Below, in pieces: positions 53,290-64,000 of a stretch of 64,000 nucleotides of DNA. The translations under genes were made by a program, and so were the position numbers. Source of the DNA: Cantharellus purpuraceus (taxonomy: Eukaryota > Basidiomycota > Agaricomycetes > Cantharellales > Hydnaceae); contig JALBUN010000003.1 in assembly GCA_025174535.1 (NCBI GenBank), positions 558,001-622,000 of the forward strand. The letters are read 5' to 3'. Each line of letters begins with the position of its first letter. The first letter of the stretch is position 1. The notes beneath the pieces were generated by a model. It did no database searches, had not been told where the DNA came from, and was given only the letters and a program-made list of their open reading frames with translations.

Positions 53290-54500
53290 CATCCACCCTC
53301 ATGACTCCCACCCTCCGAGCTGTCACCATTATGGACATCGACCAACTCCGCTCTGACATCTGCTCATCACTCTGATCCGATCCTGTTGCAGTTAAACACT
53401 TGGACAACCCTTCTGAAGTGGTCACTTGACCCCAAAGGACACCTCCAACACAACAACCGGATATATGTCCCCAACGCCAACAGTCTCTGACTCTGAGTTT
53501 TGCAGTATTACCATGATCACCCGATCTCTGGCCATTTCAGGCAAAACCACACACAAGGGTTAATCTGACGAGACTACGTATGGCCAAAAATGTGAGAATA
53601 CATTCAATACTACTGTAACTCCTGTACCACCTGTATGCGCTCAAAATTGCAAAGGCACAAACCCTACAGAATGCTTAAGCAACTTCCGGTCCCGGAGCAA
53701 CCATGGAACTCCATCTCCATGGATTTCATAGAGAAACTCCCCCCATCACTCGGATATGACACCATACTTGTGATTGTTGACAGGTTCACTAAACAGTCAC
53801 TATTCATTCCAATGCATGACACCATCACCTCCACCTCACTAGCTAAGTTGTTCGTTCTCCACATATTCTCTAAACATGGAGTCCCATCGCATGTCACGTC
53901 TGATCAGGGCTCGGAGTTTGTGTCCTCCTTCTTCCACACATTAGGAAAGGCCCTTGACATGAAGCTTAACGTCACCTCCGGATACCATCCTGAAGGAGAC
54001 AGACAAACGGAACAAATGAATCAGTCCCTGGAACAATATCTCCAAGTCTATTGTAACTATCAACAAGACAATTGGGCTGATCTACTTCTGATAGCAGAGT
54101 TTGCCTACAACAATGCTCCAAATGCAACTACCAGTGTCTCTCCGTTCTTTGCTAATAAAGGCTACCATCTGAACATCTCCATCCACCCTGAGAAGGAACT
54201 TGCCTCCACCAAAGCCCGCCAATTTGTAACCAACCTCAATCAACTACACCAACATCTCTGAGAATCCATCTCTGATGCCCAGAAACAATACCAAGTCTCT
54301 GCAGACCAACGCCATATTCCAGCTCCGGACCTGCAAATCGGAGACAAAGTATTCATTAAGGCCAAACACTTCTGGACCACCCATCCATCGAAGAAACTCT
54401 CTGAGAAATACTTAGGTCCTTATGAGGTCATTGCTCGTGCAGGCAGCAGGTCCTTCACCCCCTGCCTCCCTGACCACTTCCAAGCAGTTCACCTGGTCTT
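53290..54500 (+). pseudogene. G2 integrase
   Basis: Frame 53635-54261 is open for 208 codons and holds SMDFIEKLP, TSDQGSEF and HPEGDRQTE, the complete DDE triad, then AEFAYNNAPNATTSVSPFFANKGYH. A TGA at about 54259-54261 replaces a codon that is CAA in G1. The zinc-binding half (CNSCTTCMRSKLQ) lies just upstream, and the beta-barrel tail (KLSEKYLGPYEVIARAGSRSF) follows to about 54480. Unlike G1 it has no LTR insertion at LGPYE. Confidence 0.85.
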
Positions 54501-54798
54501 CCATATATCAATGCTTGAACCTGCCACTACAAATGAGATCTCTGGTTGCACCCAACCTCCACCTCCTCTAATCATCATTGAAGGCGATAACAAATATGAG
54601 ATATCTGAGATCCTAGACTTGAAGATCAATCGTCGATACAAGTGCAAGCTCCAGTACCTAGTCAAATGGACTGGATACGAAGGCACCGATGAAGAGTCCT
54701 CATGGATCTCCACATCTGAACTTGATCATGCATCTGAATCCATCTCTGATTTTCACTCCGCTTATCCAGACAAACCTGGCCCTCTTATGAATCTTTAA
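54501..54798 (+). pseudogene. G2 chromodomain
   Basis: Open from 54511: EISEILDLKINRRYKCK, YLVKWTGYEGTDEESSWIS, LDHASESISDFHSAYP, ending at TAA after GPLMNL. Closely matches G1 15802-16100. Ends the pol polyprotein, about 150 bases before the stop of the convergent antisense ORF. Confidence 0.85.
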
Positions 54799-54951
54799 GT
54801 TCCATTACTGATGCCAATCATATTATTTCACATCATCATTTTATTACAAAGTCACAAAGGAGATTACAGGTCTACCCCAAACTCCGAAGGAACCTCACTC
54901 TGCCCCATTTTCTCCACTCCAAAATATTACAATCATTTTCATTTTCATTTT

Positions 54952-56766
54952 TTATGTTATACATTGTGTTTCCTTTTTCCCTTCCCCTTGTCTACTCTCA
55001 GGCTCCGTCTCCAACTCATCATCACTCTCTACATCTGACACCCAATCTTTCTCATCCCCCATATCTGAATCCTTGTCCAAGGGGGCCATGAACTTCCACA
55101 GCTGATGCAACTCAGGAGTCCGCCGACCCTCCAGAACCTCCTTCCATTTCATCATCTTCACCAAGTCCACTAACAACCCCTCTGTCCGCCAGAGGTGCTC
55201 CGACTGCAGGTTAACCAGCTGGATAAGCTGGCCCACGGTACTGTTGGGCACAGAAACGCACCCCATACCTGCACTGGTCGTTGCCCCTTCTGATCCAACA
55301 CCGCTACCCCCAGCTGCCACAGCGCCCATCTCCATCCACCGCCTTTTGGTCAGACAACCTTCTGATTCTTTCTCTGCCCCTCCTTGTACCACTAGTCGGG
55401 GCTTGAACTTGCCATCGATCCTACACCCTCCTTTCCAACCCCAACAATGTGTGCAGGACTGAAGGTGGTGAGTTGGGCTGGTAGGCCCATGTCACGACAC
55501 AAGTTGCAAATTGCGCTGGGCCCACCGAATGGCTCCGTTGGAGCCAGAGCCTTGGGTGGTCTGCTCTGTCTCGATGTGGCCTCCAAGTGCTCCCTCTCCT
55601 CCTCCTTGTCCTGCTGCTCCGCTGCCACCTTCTCCATCTTGCACTTGCAAAGCTGGATCACTGACCTAGTGACAGACAGCTCCTTCTTACAGGTCGCCAA
55701 TACACGATTCTCTGCTTTGCACCATATGACCCTCCGGTCTGCCTCCCACTTCTCCATATCAGCAGCACTCGGGTGCACCTTCAATGAAAAGACCACAACC
55801 TTGAGGTTCTTCTTAGTGGTAGCAGCATAGAGCTCTGCCCTCTTGTGAGCTTTGACTGCGGCTACCCAAGCCATCTCCTTGTAGCAATTCAAGGTAGGAC
55901 CCGGCTCCGTATCCATCCCAACATCCACACCCGCCTCAGGCTCTGCATTTGCGTCAAGCTCCATATTGGCATCAGAATCCACCTCCACCTCCACCCTCTC
56001 CACCTCTGCCGCATCATCCTCCTCAGCCGCACCCACCGCAAATAACAGCCATGACCGCAGGCGTAACAGTGAGTCCACCATAGGGACAGTTGTCGGACAG
56101 GTTGACTCCATCTGCATAATCGAGATGATGGCGACCTTGGGGGTCCCCGCCCGCATTGGCACACCCCTGCCCCAGTCACCTCCTCTACCTCCATGGCGGC
56201 TTCTAGCTTGTGCGCCTGCTCTTCCACTTCCTTCAGCCTCGCGGCCTCCATCATGGCCGCAAGCTCCCTGACCCTGTGGGCTCACTCAGTTTTTGCTTCT
56301 TCCTCCTTCCTTCTCCATTCCATCTCCACCTCCTCCTTCTGTCTCCACTCCTCCTCCTCCTCCTTCTGTCTCCACTCCACCTCCTCCTCCTTCTGTCTCC
56401 ATTCCTCTTCCTCCTCCTTCTGTCTCCATTCCTCTTCCTCCTCCTCCTCCTTCTGTCTCCATTCCTCTTCCTCCTCCTTCCATCTCCATTCCTCTTCCTC
56501 CTCCTCCTTCTGTCTCCATTCCTCTTCCTCCTCCTCCTTCCATCTCTGTTCCTCTTCCTCCTCCTCCTTCCGTCTCCATTCTGCCTCCTCCTCCTCCGTC
56601 TCTGCTCCTCTTCCTCTTCCTTCCATCAGGCCAGGAGCAACTGCTCAAGCTCGGCAACACTCATGTTTGCCAAAGGGTTTGACATTGTTGAGGATAAGAC
56701 CTCAATCATGCCCCTCCTTTTATATGTCTCCAGACCCCCAGTATAACCCCGACTGCACCCAACCAT
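54952..56766 (-). pseudogene. Antisense ORF of G2
   Basis: Homologue of G1 16223-17765, at the same place and orientation. The MSNPLANMSVAELEQLLLA start (ATG at 56685) is followed by TGA at 56626-56628 where G1 has CGA. Downstream the WRQKEEEE repeats (56282-56626), the acidic middle and helical block (55392-56285) and the CNLC half of the cysteine cluster (about 55505-55520) can be read. About 15 bases missing near 55480-55495 relative to G1 remove the middle of the cluster and shift the frame. The C-terminal KWKEVLEG...DVESDDELETEPE part is 54952-55392. So the ORF is decayed here, but its whole length is recognisable. Confidence 0.7.
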
Positions 56767-56826
56767 CTCACCTATTCAATCCACAGACATGAGGCCTCAG
56801 GGGCTCGGCCTTAAATGGAGAGATAC

Positions 56827-57944
56827 TGTTATGACTATATTCATTAATGCCCAGATCCCTGTCTGATCCCTGTCCGATCCACTCAGATCCCCGTGCATAT
56901 GAAATCTATACTCCATTTGGAAACCGCCATGTCTCCATTTATCTGTCCGATTGTCACTGTTGATCTCGCCCATCCATGTCCAGTTCTGATTGATGCATCA
57001 GCATCACCATAGGAACCCGGACATCCATCCCCGTCGGACTTGGACATACTCATGTAAGGCATCAGCCTAGACGCTTGTTCAGAAATACAACAAATACGTA
57101 TGTACAACCTATTTTCCTCAAATTTTATACAATACACTTCAATTCAAACTTATTTTCATATTTCAACATGATTCTCAAATTTTACACAATATACTAGATT
57201 AAAACATATTTTGATATTTTGGCATAATTCTCAAAAATAATTGTTTTTTCCCCATTTAGTGGTGGCAACTCCCTTGAAGGAACATCCAAATATCATTGAT
57301 TCTTTCTTATACAATACTTGTAACATAATTTGAACTATCTTTAATCCCCACCTGGTATTTGTATATCTAAATACCCTATATAATACCAATTATATTCATA
57401 TATACATTCCTATTATATCCATGTAAATAATTATGTTCATCTCAACCAAATATCTCATCTTTTAAAGTTTATTAAAATATAGAATATATGTTTATATTTA
57501 TGAAAATTTCACACATCCGAAATCTTTTAAGATATCCAAATTGTAACTCCCTGGCTTTATGTATCATTGAAATCCTGATGTATATCTCCTATACATCAGA
57601 ATATTGTATACTGACATGATTCCGAACAAGCGTCCTAGGAGACCCATCACCAGAGTAATTATTATTAGATTTCAAATATGTATCTAAGTTGCCCAACTGG
57701 GGACTTCATTCCCCAGCTTGAATATTGAATCACGCCTAGTTCCTAAGTCCAATCCTAACTATCTAAGTCATACTCCATCTCCGAAATCTCAGACACCCAT
57801 ATTAGTGAGGGCACAGCACATAAGCTGAAGCCAAGTCCGTTCTGACCCCCACAACATACCCCGATTCCCTCTCCAACTCTGACCCAACCTCCAACCCAAC
57901 CTCCAACCCAACCTCCAACCCCAATTCGGACCTAGTGCGTAACA
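56827..57944 (+). mobile_element. LTR C (C5), 3' LTR of G2, with MITE
   Basis: About 550 bp of LTR C plus MITE M2. TGTTATGAC to GTGCGTAACA. A short acccaacctcca tandem repeat lies near its end (57885-57920). Confidence 0.85.
57070..57634. mobile_element. MITE M2, 565 bp
   Basis: GACGCTTGTTC and GAACAAGCGTC ends, duplication CTA (57067-57069, 57635-57637). Same length as M1 and very similar, suggesting recent movement of this family. Confidence 0.9.
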
Positions 57945-58021
57945 CTCTCTCACTCCAGGGGGATCTATCTAGACTCTCCAGATTCAGATTCTCTTTGAGG
58001 ATCTGGTCTTTTGTTAATGGG

Positions 58022-58279
58022 TGTCTTAGTTCACACCATTGCACAGAACTCAACCAAGTGTATTAGTTGGGTGATGTGTTGTACAGTGTGGTAGTTACTA
58101 AGTTCTATCTACTATAAGTGGACCCACACATGTACTGGGTCCACTGGCTTACATAATAACTATACATGTGCACCCATAGGGTGCATATATCTATCAAGAG
58201 GACAGCATTCCTTAAGGGAATGCTGCATATATTAATTATACTTATATGTTATAGTAAGTAAGTACCTTGGGTACTTACA
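58022..58279 (-). mobile_element. LTR D, complete, 258 bp (hairpin family)
   Basis: Minus strand TGTAAGTACC to GAACTAAGACA. Contains perfect stems 58117-58126/58136-58145, 58203-58211/58217-58225 and 58258-58266/58270-58278, plus tgcaccc/gggtgca at 58169-58185. The first and last 80 bases recur at 9735-9833 and 42944-43106. 57945-58021 on its left is unassigned. Confidence 0.8.
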
Positions 58280-58948
58280 TCTTTGGTGACACAACTTGCA
58301 TTGCTCAGAGCATTCTTGGAGTGATTTTCACATTGTTCCCAGCTCTGTAATTTGCTGCCTCATAGTGGTGGCAGCATGTTCTGCCATCTTGGCTGCCTGA
58401 GCACTAGCTTCACTAGTGCTCTTCATCTCATGCTGATTGCACATGATTTGCTCAGTCAATCTTGCAATTGACCAGTGAGTTTCACACTGCTCCATGCTGC
58501 ATGATACCCTGGTAGAAGTATTGCTACTTCTACTTGTGCTTGTCTCTCAAGCACATTCCTTCCCTTTAGAAATGTTGGAGGCAGTTCCCGGCTGTCTCCT
58601 TCTTTCTTTTCTTATTAAAGAACCACTCAACGAGGGGTTCTTGTTTGAAAGACAATCTATTGTATGATTGTCTGTGCAGTCTTGCAACCATGATGACTCT
58701 CTCCTAGAGTCTTCCTTACAAGAAGTCCCTACAACTTCTCTAGGATCTAGCTCCCCTTCATGGGAGCTTCTACTGCTGGCTATGCACTGTTCATCATTTA
58801 TGATGTCCTTGGTGCTGCCAGCACAACTCGCTCTGCTTCAAGTCATCATTATGATGACTCCTTCCCTTCTGCTTCTGTAGACTGTCAGGGTTCATATGAC
58901 TCAGTTTCTATTTTTAGTACCTTTCTTATCACCCCTATCAGCACAGCC
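58280..58948 (-). pseudogene. HP3: hairpin-family internal fragment
   Basis: Minus-strand reading gives a helical segment (CETHWSIARLTEQIMCNQHE, EASAQAAKMAEHAATTMRQQ, about 58340-58480) ended by TGA. No recognised domain; it may be part of gag or ORF-X. Tiled with perfect inverted repeats: 58399-58407/58413-58421, 58512-58520/58525-58533 and others near 58620-58670 and 58840-58855. Confidence 0.5.
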
Positions 58949-59194
58949 TGTTAGGGTGTGCTCTCCTATCTCTCCCCTATTGTTCCCCTATCTTGGTTCC
59001 CCTATTCCTTGTGTCATCTAGTATAAAGACCTTGCCTGGTGCAGCACAGTTTCCTCAGCTTGATCTCTGAGGATATCTGCTGTACCAGCTGGCATTATCT
59101 CTTATCAGCTCTCATCTATTGAGTATCTTGTTGTTGTGGCCTTATCATTCAGCGTAGCCCTCACAGAAGATCAAGCTCATAAGATGACCCCACA
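58949..59194 (+). mobile_element. Probable 5' LTR of Ty3/gypsy family L
   Basis: TGTTAGGGTGTGC to about ...GACCCCACACA, just before the L gag. Contains a TATA-like agtataaag near 59021. No second copy in the window, so ends are provisional. Confidence 0.5.
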
Positions 59195-59236
59195 CTTTAT
59201 AAACACTTTCCATAGCTATTACCCTCTACACGAATC

Positions 59237-60633
59237 ATGACCAATCAACTTCCTGAGGCCTATTGGGACACTCTGGGTGAAAGTGGTGCCTTCTTTTGAG
59301 CCTTGCTCAACAGCCAAGCACAGCAGCTCCAACAGCTGCAACTCTAGAACCAGCACCTCCAGGGCTAGTTCCAATGTCCAGAACAACCTAGCTGAGGCTG
59401 CCACAGCTGCTGCTATCACTTCAGCACAAACCATCTCCCTTCCAACATCTCCTCCTGCATCATCATCTGCTCATCCTATAAAAGCAGCTGAACTGGAGAA
59501 ATTTAGTGGAGACTGTACAGAGACAGAGGGGTTCATTTGTGCTATCAGGCTTGCCATCACAATCCAGCCTGCATCTTTTCCAGATGAGCGGACCAAGATC
59601 CTGTATGCCCTCTCTTTCATGACTGCAGGTTCTGCTGAAGTATGGGCCCACAATGAGACCCAAGCAGTCACTGATGGGACTTCATCACTCTCCTCCACTC
59701 TTGAAGAGTTCATTAGACAGGTGGAGAATGCCTTTGGAGACCCTGATTACTCTCAAACAGCATGGACAAGGTTACATGATCTCAGGATGACAGCTGGCAT
59801 GTCAGCAGATGAATACATGACATGGTTTGAGACACTGGCAGGAAGAACAGGGTTTAATGATGCAGCACTCAAAGATGCCTACACATGAGAGCTCCCTGTG
59901 ATGATTCTTGAAAAGATCCACACACAGCCAGTACTCCCATTGGGTCTCAAGGCCTGGAAGGAAGCAGCCCATCAAATTGACCATGACTACTGTTGCCTCA
60001 TAGAAGTGAAACAGGCACAGGCTCCCCACACCTCCTCTCGCTCTACTCGATCTTGAGCTCCCAACACTCCTGCTATCTCTGCACCCACCACTCTCGCACC
60101 ATTTAGTGGTGCTGTACCCATGGACATTGACTCCAGCCATCATCATATTGAAACTCGAATGTGCTATAATTGTGGCAAGTGTGGCCATATCTCCCCAGCA
60201 TGCACTGAACCATGCAGAGAACATATTCAAGCTGATCTGACAAAAGCAGCCATTGACAGTATGGTCTCTGAATCAGTTGCAGCTGCAATGGATGCCAAAG
60301 ACACAGCACAGAAGGCATCAACTCCAGCACAAGAGGAAAAGCAGGGATTTCAGGCCAGTCAGCAGTGAAGAGCATGCCCCACTTGACAAATTGGTGTTCA
60401 GTTCTTGAATCATGTACAATAGGGCTCACAAGCAATACGCTACACTCATATCCCTCCCATGATCAGACTGAAACCAAAACAGCCATGCCTAAAACTTCTT
60501 CTCAACTCCTAACTGAACACAATGACTCTCCCCACATTTATGTTTGATCTGCAGACATCCATCGATGTACAAGAATCCCTCTGAAAATCCACTCTGTAGA
60601 CACTGGATACCCTCTAGCAGTAAATGCACTTCT
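59237..60633 (+). pseudogene. Family L gag with CCHC knuckle
   Basis: ATG at 59237 (MTNQLPEAYWDTLGESGAFF), with early stops and a frame shift, then a long frame from about 59277: an Ala/Ser/Gln-rich N-terminus, AAELEKFSGDCTETEGFI, FPDERTKILYALSFMTAGSA, WTRLHDLRMTAGMSADEY (retrotransposon Gag core). TGA at 59886-59888 (probably from CGA), then the same frame continues with a basic linker, the zinc knuckle CYNCGKCGHISPAC (about 60162-60203) and a helical tail ending at 60368. Downstream the protease N-terminus (VDTGYPLAVNALL, about 60595-60633) is cut by LTR N. This family shows no hairpin tiling. Confidence 0.8.
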
Positions 60634-61268
60634 TGTTAAGGGCTGGAAAACTCGGGGGGTCAAAGGGAAATGGCTGGAGTTTGGCTGCTAGTACAGAGGG
60701 AGATGGGACTTTACTGTTCCAGTTCAACTGGAGACAGAGTGGGAGCAATACTATTGAGTCGGATCGAGTGGACTTGGCTTCAACTTGTGTGTTGCGCTCC
60801 CTCAGATCGTTGGTCCAATATTTTGGACTTCAGAGTATGGAGTTGGATCAGGGATCAGAGTTCAACTTGTCAAGAAGGTACTTGTCAAGAAGCTAGCAAC
60901 CAAGAAGTTGATGGGGCAAATCTTAGTCAATATACAAACTACTGTAATAGACAGAGAGTAGCCCATATAACTATGTGGAGAATTGAATGCTGAAACTAAA
61001 ACGATAAGACAATAAGATGGATATGGAGTACAACATGGAAAGGAGTTTGAAGTTTGGACCCAAGTCCAAACTGAAACTAAACAATATGAAAGAAGGAGGT
61101 TTGTTGTAACCCATAAGAAGAAACTACTTATAAAGAGAATAATAATGGAGTTCAGGGTTGACAGAGGTGGAGTTGACAGAGGTGGAGTTGACAGAGGTGG
61201 AGTTGATGGGGATGGAGATGAAGGAGATGGAGGTCCAGAGTTTGGACTTGGTGTTACAGGATGTAACA
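60634..61268 (+). mobile_element. Solo LTR, family N, 635 bp
   Basis: Starts TGTTAAGGGC, ends GGATGTAACA, perfect CTTCT duplication (60629-60633, 61269-61273), within the protease coding sequence. Carries a 15-bp repeat (ggagttgacagaggt type) three times plus two variants at about 61148-61225. Part resembles LTR C (cttggcttcaacttgtgtg). Confidence 0.9.
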
Positions 61269-62243
61269 CTTCTCAACAGTGGAGCTACAGGGATGTTCAT
61301 TGATGTAGAATACATCAAGGTAGAAAAACTATGAACATGTCCCCTGTCACATGCCATACCTGTTTATAACATTGATGGGACCCCCAATGAAGCTGGTTCG
61401 ATCAAAAGAGGTTGACCTCATCTGCACATATGAGATCCATATGGAACATGCCACATTCTCTGTTACAAGCTTGGCAAGCCTTGGTATCATTATTGGTCAC
61501 ACTTGGCTTGTAAAACACAATCCAGAGGTGAACTGGCACACAGGAGAGATAAAGATGACTTGTTGCCCTGATTCATGTGGGGGGGTACCAGAAAACAGAG
61601 CCTTTAACTGGAACCACTCCATTGAATGGCAAGAACCCACACAGGCAACCCCTACTTGAGGAGGGAGACCAAACCTTTGTCATCTTTGTGGAAGAAGATT
61701 TGGAGAAGATCTGTGCAGGCTCAATAGCCCCACAACAGCTTGCACAGAAGGCCACAGAATCTGCTCCTGTCAAACTCCTTGAAGATATCGTCCCAAAGGC
61801 ATATTGGGGATTTAAGGACATTTTCTCAAAGGAGTCTTTTGATCAGCTTCCACCTCAGAAACCATGGGACCATGCGATAGAATTCACTCCAGGAGCCCAA
61901 CCCTTCAGCACAAAGATCTATCCAATGTCCCCAAATGAGCAGAAGGAGTTAGACACCTTCCTTGAAGAGAACCTGCAGAATCACTGTGTATGCCCTTCCA
62001 AGTCATTGATGGCATCCCCTGTTTTCTTTGTGAAGAAGAAGGATGGCAACCTTTGGTTTGTGCAGGACTACTGCAAACTGAATGACATCACAATTAAAAA
62101 TGCCTATCCTCTACACCTGGTACCAGATATCATGAACAAAATTGCTTCTGCCAATGCCAAGTACTTTACAAAGCTTGACATCCAATGTGGATATAACAAT
62201 GTGCACATTAAAGAGGGTGATGAGTGGAAGGCAGCCTTTCAGA
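61269..62243 (+). pseudogene. Family L protease and start of reverse transcriptase
   Basis: After LTR N the protease continues with LLNSGATGMFIDVEYI, where the catalytic Asp of DSGAT reads Asn, then IGHTWLVKHNPEVNW. From 61640 in another frame: EDIVPKAYWGFKDIFSKES, LPPQKPWDHAIEF, PMSPNEQKELDTFLEENL, SPVFFVKKKDGNLWFVQDY and KLDIQCGYNNVHIKEGDEW, the first third of a Ty3/gypsy RT. It stops at 62243 against a truncated copia LTR. Confidence 0.85.
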
Positions 62244-63691
62244 TGAGGAGATATAAGTGTTTTATGTGTTACAATTTTGCTTTTTTGCTGAGTTTGTAGT
62301 TTGGCTTATCTAATAACACACATCTTCCCTTTTGAGCTCTACAGGTTATGGGCTGCAGCCTCCAGCTCTAAACAGTTGCTCAAACGCACTTATATCATCA
62401 AAATCCTCTTATTCCCATCCATCTTTTCCAACCCTCTCATTCTCCATTAAACAACAACTTCAACCTCAACCACACTTCCCTTTTGGACCCATTACATCCT
62501 CCCCTTTCCCCTCAGTTTCTCCCAGCAGTCATCTCTTCAGCTCCCAAAGGGTTTCAGGTTCCAGTGGTGAGAAAGGACCCCTCCTCATTGCCTAGTGTTA
62601 CAAAGCCACACCCCTGGCCTTAGTTCCCCAGTTGACTGAGGCCTCTTGTTAACCTTGGGTGCTGGAGTCTGTGGTCTGCAGACTCATAACAGTTCACCTG
62701 ATTTGCGGTGAGGTTGTGCCATCTCATTCTGAGTCCTGTTGTCTCTGAAGTTGCTGGGAGGTGATTGGTGCCATTTGGACCATTTTCTCTATCCCTAGGA
62801 CCCCCCTGGACGACTCAGGACTATTTTGGACCCCCCTAGGACTATTACATCTTGGATTTGGTGCTCTGCACTTAATTTTACCCTCCTGCACTTCCTGTGT
62901 GTGTATCCCCTCCCATATCTTGTCTACATAGTGTTCCCACCCTCTTTAACCATCTCACAACACCGCAAACCTATAACCACCTCCACCGATGACACCCTCT
63001 CTCCTAAGTTCCCCATGCTCTCAGATTCAAATTATCATGACTGGACATTCAACATGACTGCAAGGTTGTGTTCAAAGGGCTTGTGGATGCTTGTCAATGG
63101 CAAGAAGAAGCGCCCCACTGAACCTGCAGCCATGGAGAAATGGGAAATGGATCAGGAGGTAGCAGCTGGACCAGTGGCAACATCCTCATCTGATGCTGAA
63201 TACATGTCAGCTAACTTTGCAGGACGTGAAGCCATGTGGTTGAAACAGTTGCTAACTGAACTTGGTTACCACCTTCCTCCAGTCACACTTTATTGTGACA
63301 GCCAACCTGCCATTGCGGTAATCCAAGAACCCTGAACACCACTCCAGGATGAAGCGCATTGATGTTATGTATCACTGGTTGAGGGAAAAGGTGGAAAGGA
63401 GATCGCTGAAACTCCAGTTTGTGCCAACTAATGAGATAGTAGCTGATGTGCTAACCAAGAGTCTGGTACATGCCAAGCATGTGAAGTTCAGAGATGGATT
63501 AGGGATTGGTAGGATTGAAGGGATGGTTCATTGAGGGGTGTGTTGGAATGGACTGAAGGTCTCTAGAAAGATTGGTATGGATTGGATTATTCTATGAGGA
63601 GATATGTGTTTTATGTATTACAATTTTGCTTTTTTGCTGAGTTTGTAGTTTGGCTTATCTAATAACACACATCTTCACTTTGAGCTCTACA
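62244..63691 (+). mobile_element. Ty1/copia deletion derivative F3, gag fused to RNase H
   Basis: Left LTR lacks its first 60 or so bases (62244-62344), followed by the GGTTATGGGC primer site, leader and gag start (LSDSNYHDWTFNMTARL, about 63019). At about 63170 gag jumps in frame to RNase H (VAAGP then VATSSSDAEYMSANF), removing about 3.7 kb. The frame is then lost at VIQEP, but 63349-63534 continues (IDVMYHWLREKVE, ADVLTKSL). 3' LTR 63541-63691. Left flank is L RT and right flank is hairpin-family protease, so flanks do not match. Confidence 0.85.
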
Positions 63692-64000
63692 TGAAAACCT
63701 TCATGCTAGAGCAATCCATCACACTGCAATTAGCGTGCATTGGGAGCAGGAGTACCATAAATTATGGTGCTCACACTGTCATAAAGTTTGGTAGTCAGGA
63801 CATTGAAGAATACTTTGATGTCACCAACTTCAAGTATTACAATGTAATACTCAGTACCCCATTCCTATGAAAGCTAGGAATATGCCTGGACTTCAATGGC
63901 CATGGCCAAATCATGATGGAAACTAAAGAAGTCCCCACCAATGAAGAGCATAATACCAATGCTCTTTGTACCCTGTCACAGGGTACAAACTCAATATGAA
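63692..64000 (+). pseudogene. HP4: hairpin-family protease-like region
   Basis: Reads LACIGSRSTINYGAHTVIKFG and YFDVTNFKYYNVILSTPFL, then LGICLDFNGHGQI, the retropepsin-like domain that precedes RT in many Agaricomycete Ty3/gypsy elements; one TGA (about 63868). Perfect inverted repeats include agtattaca/tgtaatact (about 63834-63853) and tttgtaccctg/cagggtacaaa (about 63964-63990). Runs off the window. Confidence 0.65.

Larger units (their letters stand above)
46101..57944 (+). mobile_element. Ty3/gypsy chromovirus copy G2 with antisense ORF, split by copia F1
   Basis: Partial 5' LTR C (46101-46586), gag, zinc knuckle, start of protease (to 48071), copia F1 (48072-53289), then integrase, chromodomain, antisense ORF and 3' LTR C (56827-57944) carrying MITE M2. 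Relative to G1 the part corresponding to about 12144-13816 (end of protease region to RNase H) is missing across the copia, so the element is a deletion recombinant. Confidence 0.85.

Noticed and set aside
56210..56792. Sense frames rich in Ser/Phe/Leu opposite the antisense E/K repeat
   Set aside because: They are the complement of the WKEEEE-coding repeat. The minus frame is the one shared with G1 and extending on both sides.

Overview
The window is nuclear DNA of a filamentous basidiomycete, most likely an Agaricomycete. Three intron-dense housekeeping genes (introns about 45-65 bp, two of them GC-AG) sit on the + strand at 27.7-36.6 kb. A fourth gene, for a cysteine-rich secreted protein, lies at 21.9-23.0 kb. 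Almost everything else is nested, decayed LTR retrotransposon. Species cannot be named from the sequence.

Left arm (1-21.3 kb): a Ty3/gypsy element (HP1, 1-9833) is interrupted by at least six solo LTRs, most with 5-bp target duplications I could read. It is followed by a composite LTR carrying a MITE, then by a second Ty3/gypsy family (G1, 11830-18354) and a fragment of a related copy (G4) split by another solo LTR. Central part (21.3-37.3 kb): the Cys-rich GPI-type protein gene; two direct copies of a GC-rich repeat unit (K1, K2), each ending in a tRNA-derived SINE-like segment; then MAK5/DDX24-type DEAD-box helicase, an Rrm4-type RNA-binding protein (three RRM, three MLLE) and a Fus3/Kss1-type MAP kinase, all on + and closely spaced. 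Right arm (37.3-64 kb): G3 gag, three Ty1/copia copies (F1 nearly complete on the minus strand, F2, F3), G2, further HP fragments and a third Ty3/gypsy family (L).

Two features stand out. First, the HP family (1-9833, 42944-44845, 58022-58948, 63692-64000) has its LTR, untranslated and coding DNA tiled with short perfect inverted repeats, about one 6-12 bp stem per 20-30 bases; neighbouring families lack this. Second, both G copies that reach the 3' LTR carry an antisense ORF between the pol chromodomain and that LTR. It encodes a Glu/Lys/Arg-rich coiled-coil protein with a Zn2Cys6-spaced cysteine cluster.

Copy comparison also shows CpG decay (CGA to TGA or CAA) in the retroelements, copia insertions whose flanks do not match (recombination scars), a MITE inserted exactly in a YVDD codon, and a drosophila-copia-like half-tRNA primer site in the copia family. 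Coordinates of LTR ends and introns were read by eye; junctions of heavily rearranged pieces are good to a few bases where a target duplication is given and to tens of bases otherwise.
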